Notes under the pieces: model-generated
Database searches by the model: none
What the model saw: the letters and a program-made list of their open reading frames with translations, nothing else
What the model was told of the DNA's origin: nothing
Program-made: the position numbers and the translations under genes
Assembly: GCA_963853835.1 (NCBI GenBank)
Contig: OY970825.1
Span: 82,545,942-82,609,941, forward strand
Origin: Calendula officinalis
Taxonomy: Eukaryota; Streptophyta; Magnoliopsida; Asterales; Asteraceae
Length of the DNA stretch: 64,000 bases
Reading direction: 5' to 3'
Shown: positions 61,561 to 64,000 of the stretch, one piece after another
Layout of the letters: the number at the start of each line of letters is the position of its first letter
Position numbering within the stretch: position 1 is the first letter of the stretch

Positions 61561-63126
61561 TTAATAAGCCCTTCTTTGTGCTTTCTTCGGCTTCTTCACA
61601 AAACTCAACCGAATCTTCTTCAGCCTCCTTCTCTTTCTCGCCATTTTCTCAGGCAAAGTTTCCCGCTTTTTCTCCTTCACAACCACAGATTTCTTCACAA
61701 ATCTTGGATCCAATTTATAAGCTTTAACTTCAACCGGTAATCCCTTATTTTCAGCTTCTTTAAAAAGAACATTCGCCTTTTCAACACGCCCATAACCACA
61801 CAATTTCCCCATTAAAAGATCATAAGTCTTGATTCCCGGTTGACACCCGTCTTTTTTCATTTTTGCAAAAACAGTTAAAGCGTGATCGATTCTTTCAATT
61901 CCACATAAAATCTTGAGAAATTCATAGTATGCTTTCGTATCAAGTTTATCCCCAAATCCACTTGATTTCATCCGATCAATCATTTCATCTCCTTCACCGA
62001 TTCTTGCAGCTTGATACAAACTTTTTATTAAAACAAGAAATGTTTCTTCATTCGGTTGACAACCCCATTCCCCAATTCGATCAAACAAGTTCATAGCATC
62101 TTCGGTCTTACGGATCTTGCATAAATTAGTAATCAAAACATTAAAAGTTTCCACATTTCTTGGAACTCCTGCAACATCCATATCAATCAGTACTTTTTCG
62201 GCTTCAGACTGAAGCCGAAACGGATCTTTTTTCCTACAAAGTTTACAAACACAATCAAGAATCGCGTTATAAGCAACGGGACCGATTTCAAACCCGCCTC
62301 GATACATTTCTTGTGATAATCTTCTAGCTTCATCAAGTTTCCCATCAATACACCAACCTTTGATCAATGTATCACATATAAATTCATCAGGAAAAAACTC
62401 ATTAGCAACATTAGTAACCATTTTTTCAGCATAACTAGCATAACCATGATCACATAATTTTGCAACAATAAATTTCAAAGATTCCAAATTTCTCACAAAC
62501 CCATAATCAATTCCCATTTTTTCGAAAAAAGAAACCACCTGTGTTGGTCTACCAGCTCTAACCAACCGATCGACTGCCGATTCGAATGTTTTAGCACCTG
62601 AAATCGATTTATTGGCCGTAAGGAGTTCATGGGTCGCCTTGAAATCTTTACGCCGGCCAAAATAATCGATGAAATATGATAAAGATTCGTCAGTGAGCTT
62701 AAAATCGGATCTTGTGGTGACCCATTTGAAGAAATCGAGCGATGTTCGTCCGGATTCCGGTGAGAGATTGAGAGTGGTTAGAATGATGTCTGATGTTAGG
62801 GTGATGTGAGAGAAACTTAGATCAAGGCGTTGAGGGAGAGGGGTAGTTTGGTCATTTGGGTCTTTGAGGAGTTCGTATGAGAGTGATTCGGAAACGTGTT
62901 GTGAATCTTGAATTGGGGTTTCGAGTTGTGTTTGTGAAGAGAAGAATTTGGAGGATGGAATAGTGTAGGGTTTAGGGAGTGAGGGTTTTTGGGGGTGGAG
63001 AAAATGGTTGTGGTCGTGGTGGTGATGGATTGATTGCAGCGGAGGTAGCGGTGGTGATGAGAAGTAACGACGGCGGAGTAGGATCCGAAGGTGAGCCGCC
63101 ATTAACGGCGGAGATGGTTTGATCAT
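61561..63126 (-). CDS. PNM1: PNM1-like PPR protein, copy 6
   Basis: A 521-codon frame giving the same protein as copies 2, 4 and 5. CstF50 is absent from this unit. A Harbinger element begins at 63150, 23 bp beyond the start codon, and runs off the window. Confidence 0.85.
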   Translation of the reverse strand: MIKPSPPLMAAHLRILLRRRYFSSPPLPPLQSIHHHHDHNHFLHPQKPSLPKPYTIPSSKFFSSQTQLETPIQDSQHVSESLSYELLKDPNDQTTPLPQRLDLSFSHITLTSDIILTTLNLSPESGRTSLDFFKWVTTRSDFKLTDESLSYFIDYFGRRKDFKATHELLTANKSISGAKTFESAVDRLVRAGRPTQVVSFFEKMGIDYGFVRNLESLKFIVAKLCDHGYASYAEKMVTNVANEFFPDEFICDTLIKGWCIDGKLDEARRLSQEMYRGGFEIGPVAYNAILDCVCKLCRKKDPFRLQSEAEKVLIDMDVAGVPRNVETFNVLITNLCKIRKTEDAMNLFDRIGEWGCQPNEETFLVLIKSLYQAARIGEGDEMIDRMKSSGFGDKLDTKAYYEFLKILCGIERIDHALTVFAKMKKDGCQPGIKTYDLLMGKLCGYGRVEKANVLFKEAENKGLPVEVKAYKLDPRFVKKSVVVKEKKRETLPEKMARKRRRLKKIRLSFVKKPKKAQRRAY

Positions 63127-63149
63127 CTTTGTTTCTCAGAGCAGGCTAA

Positions 63150-64000
63150 GGTGCTGTTTGTTTTTTCAGAGCAAAAAGATCTGCTGTCTGCGGACCACAT
63201 CTGCCAGCAGCTGCAGCTTCAGAGGCGGACCAAAGGTCTGCAGTCTGCAAGAGAACTGTTGTTTGTTTTTTAACATCTGCGGACGGCTTAAATAAACTGA
63301 AATTTAAATTATTCTTCATCTTATAATATTTAAATAATCCAACAAAGTCTTGAACTAAAAATAGTTTGATTCTAACAATGAAATCCAATATCTACATAAC
63401 CAAATATCTCCACCAATTTGATTCTAACATAAACTATTGGCCATAATCAATTCGTCTTTAATTTAATATACATATACGAGCAGAAACAAAACCATGTACG
63501 AGCAGAAACAAAGCCAGAAACAAAACCATAATCAATTGAATTTCATTGTTAAATAATAAAAATTGCTTCATAATCAAATTTCTTCAAATTTCTTCCACCA
63601 ATTCATTTGAGTAAGAGCAGGTAGTGTATCTCCACCAATTGAACCACCAAAAACAAAATCAAGTAAAACCATTTTGTTAATTGAACCCTAATTTTGTGAA
63701 TTTGACGAAACAACAAACAAAACTATTAAATTGAGCCATAACTCATGTTCTAATTGAGAAAACAGAAGATCTACGACCACTAAACATTTAATAATAGCAT
63801 TATTCATTTGGATTTCATTGTTAACGTACCAGAGCAGCGCCGACAATGGGGAGGAGGAACGGCGGCAGCGACGTCGAGGGGGAGGGAGCAACACCGGCGA
63901 GGGGGAGGAGGAGCGGCGGCGGTGGCAGCGAGGGAGAGGAGGAGCAGGTTGGTGACGTGAGGGTTGGAGACGGGAAGAAAATTTTTAGGGGTAGGGTTTT
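63150..64000. mobile_element. PIF/Harbinger-like element, left part, start of unit 7
   Basis: The left inverted end GGTGCTGTTTG is preceded by TAA (63147-63149). It is colinear with 25112-25962 and cut off by the window end, which shows that the array continues. Confidence 0.88.

Larger units (their letters stand above)
1..64000. repeat. Tandem array of a CstF50-PNM1 segment, six units plus the start of a seventh
   Basis: PNM1 start codons on the - strand lie at 12847, 25088, 37304, 43332, 55549 and 63126. The sequence between them is colinear and almost identical apart from large insertions and deletions. The full unit is about 12.2 kb; short units of 6.0 and 7.6 kb are the same unit with a 4.64-kb internal deletion, with or without upstream transposons. 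All copies are in direct orientation. Units 3, 5 and 6 are nearly identical in their left halves (25112-30110, 43356-48353 and 55573-60570), differing by a handful of bases. Unit 1 is the most divergent. Unequal crossing-over is the simplest cause; a misassembly or serially joined haplotypes would look similar. Confidence 0.95.

Noticed and set aside
1..64000. CRISPR array or prokaryotic mobile system suggested by regular repeats
   Set aside because: Repeat units are 6-12 kb and contain spliced plant genes; there are no short regularly spaced repeats or cas genes.

Overview
This is nuclear DNA from a flowering plant, most likely a eudicot. The evidence is spliced genes with GT-AG introns, an AT-rich background and small non-autonomous plant DNA transposons (hAT, PIF/Harbinger, Stowaway and Mutator types). 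No prokaryotic organisation, rRNA or tRNA gene, LTR retrotransposon or CRISPR array was seen. I cannot name the species from sequence alone.

The whole window is one tandem array. The repeated segment carries two convergent genes. On the + strand is a 13-exon WD40 gene recognisable as cleavage stimulation factor subunit 50 (CstF50). On the - strand is an intronless 521-aa pentatricopeptide repeat protein resembling Arabidopsis PNM1. From memory, these two genes are near neighbours in Arabidopsis (At5g60940 and At5g60960), so the pair looks like an old linkage that was recently amplified.

Layout, with units counted between PNM1 start codons: unit 1, about 1-12868 (left end cut off by the window); unit 2, 12869-25109; unit 3, 25110-37322; unit 4, 37323-43353 (short); unit 5, 43354-55570; unit 6, 55571-63147 (short); start of unit 7, 63148-64000. 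Distances between successive PNM1 start codons are 12241, 12216, 6028, 12217 and 7577 bp.

The units are mosaics. CstF50 is complete only in unit 2. Unit 1 lacks exon 1, which is replaced by unrelated DNA. Units 3 and 5 share a deletion of exons 4 and 5 that causes an immediate stop. Units 4 and 6 share a deletion of about 4.6 kb that removes the whole gene. PNM1 is intact in units 2-6 and frameshifted twice in unit 1. The DNA just upstream of PNM1 differs between copies: an unoccupied site (copy 3), a hAT element (copy 1), or a Harbinger element placed at the end of that hAT (copies 2, 4, 5 and 6). A Mutator-like element occurs only in unit 1, and a Stowaway only in units 2-6.

The net result is one full CstF50 coding set against five intact PNM1 frames, most of which have a transposon 23 bp upstream of the ATG. 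Near-identity of the copies implies recent amplification with unequal exchange. Assembly error, or haplotypes placed in series, cannot be excluded from the sequence alone.
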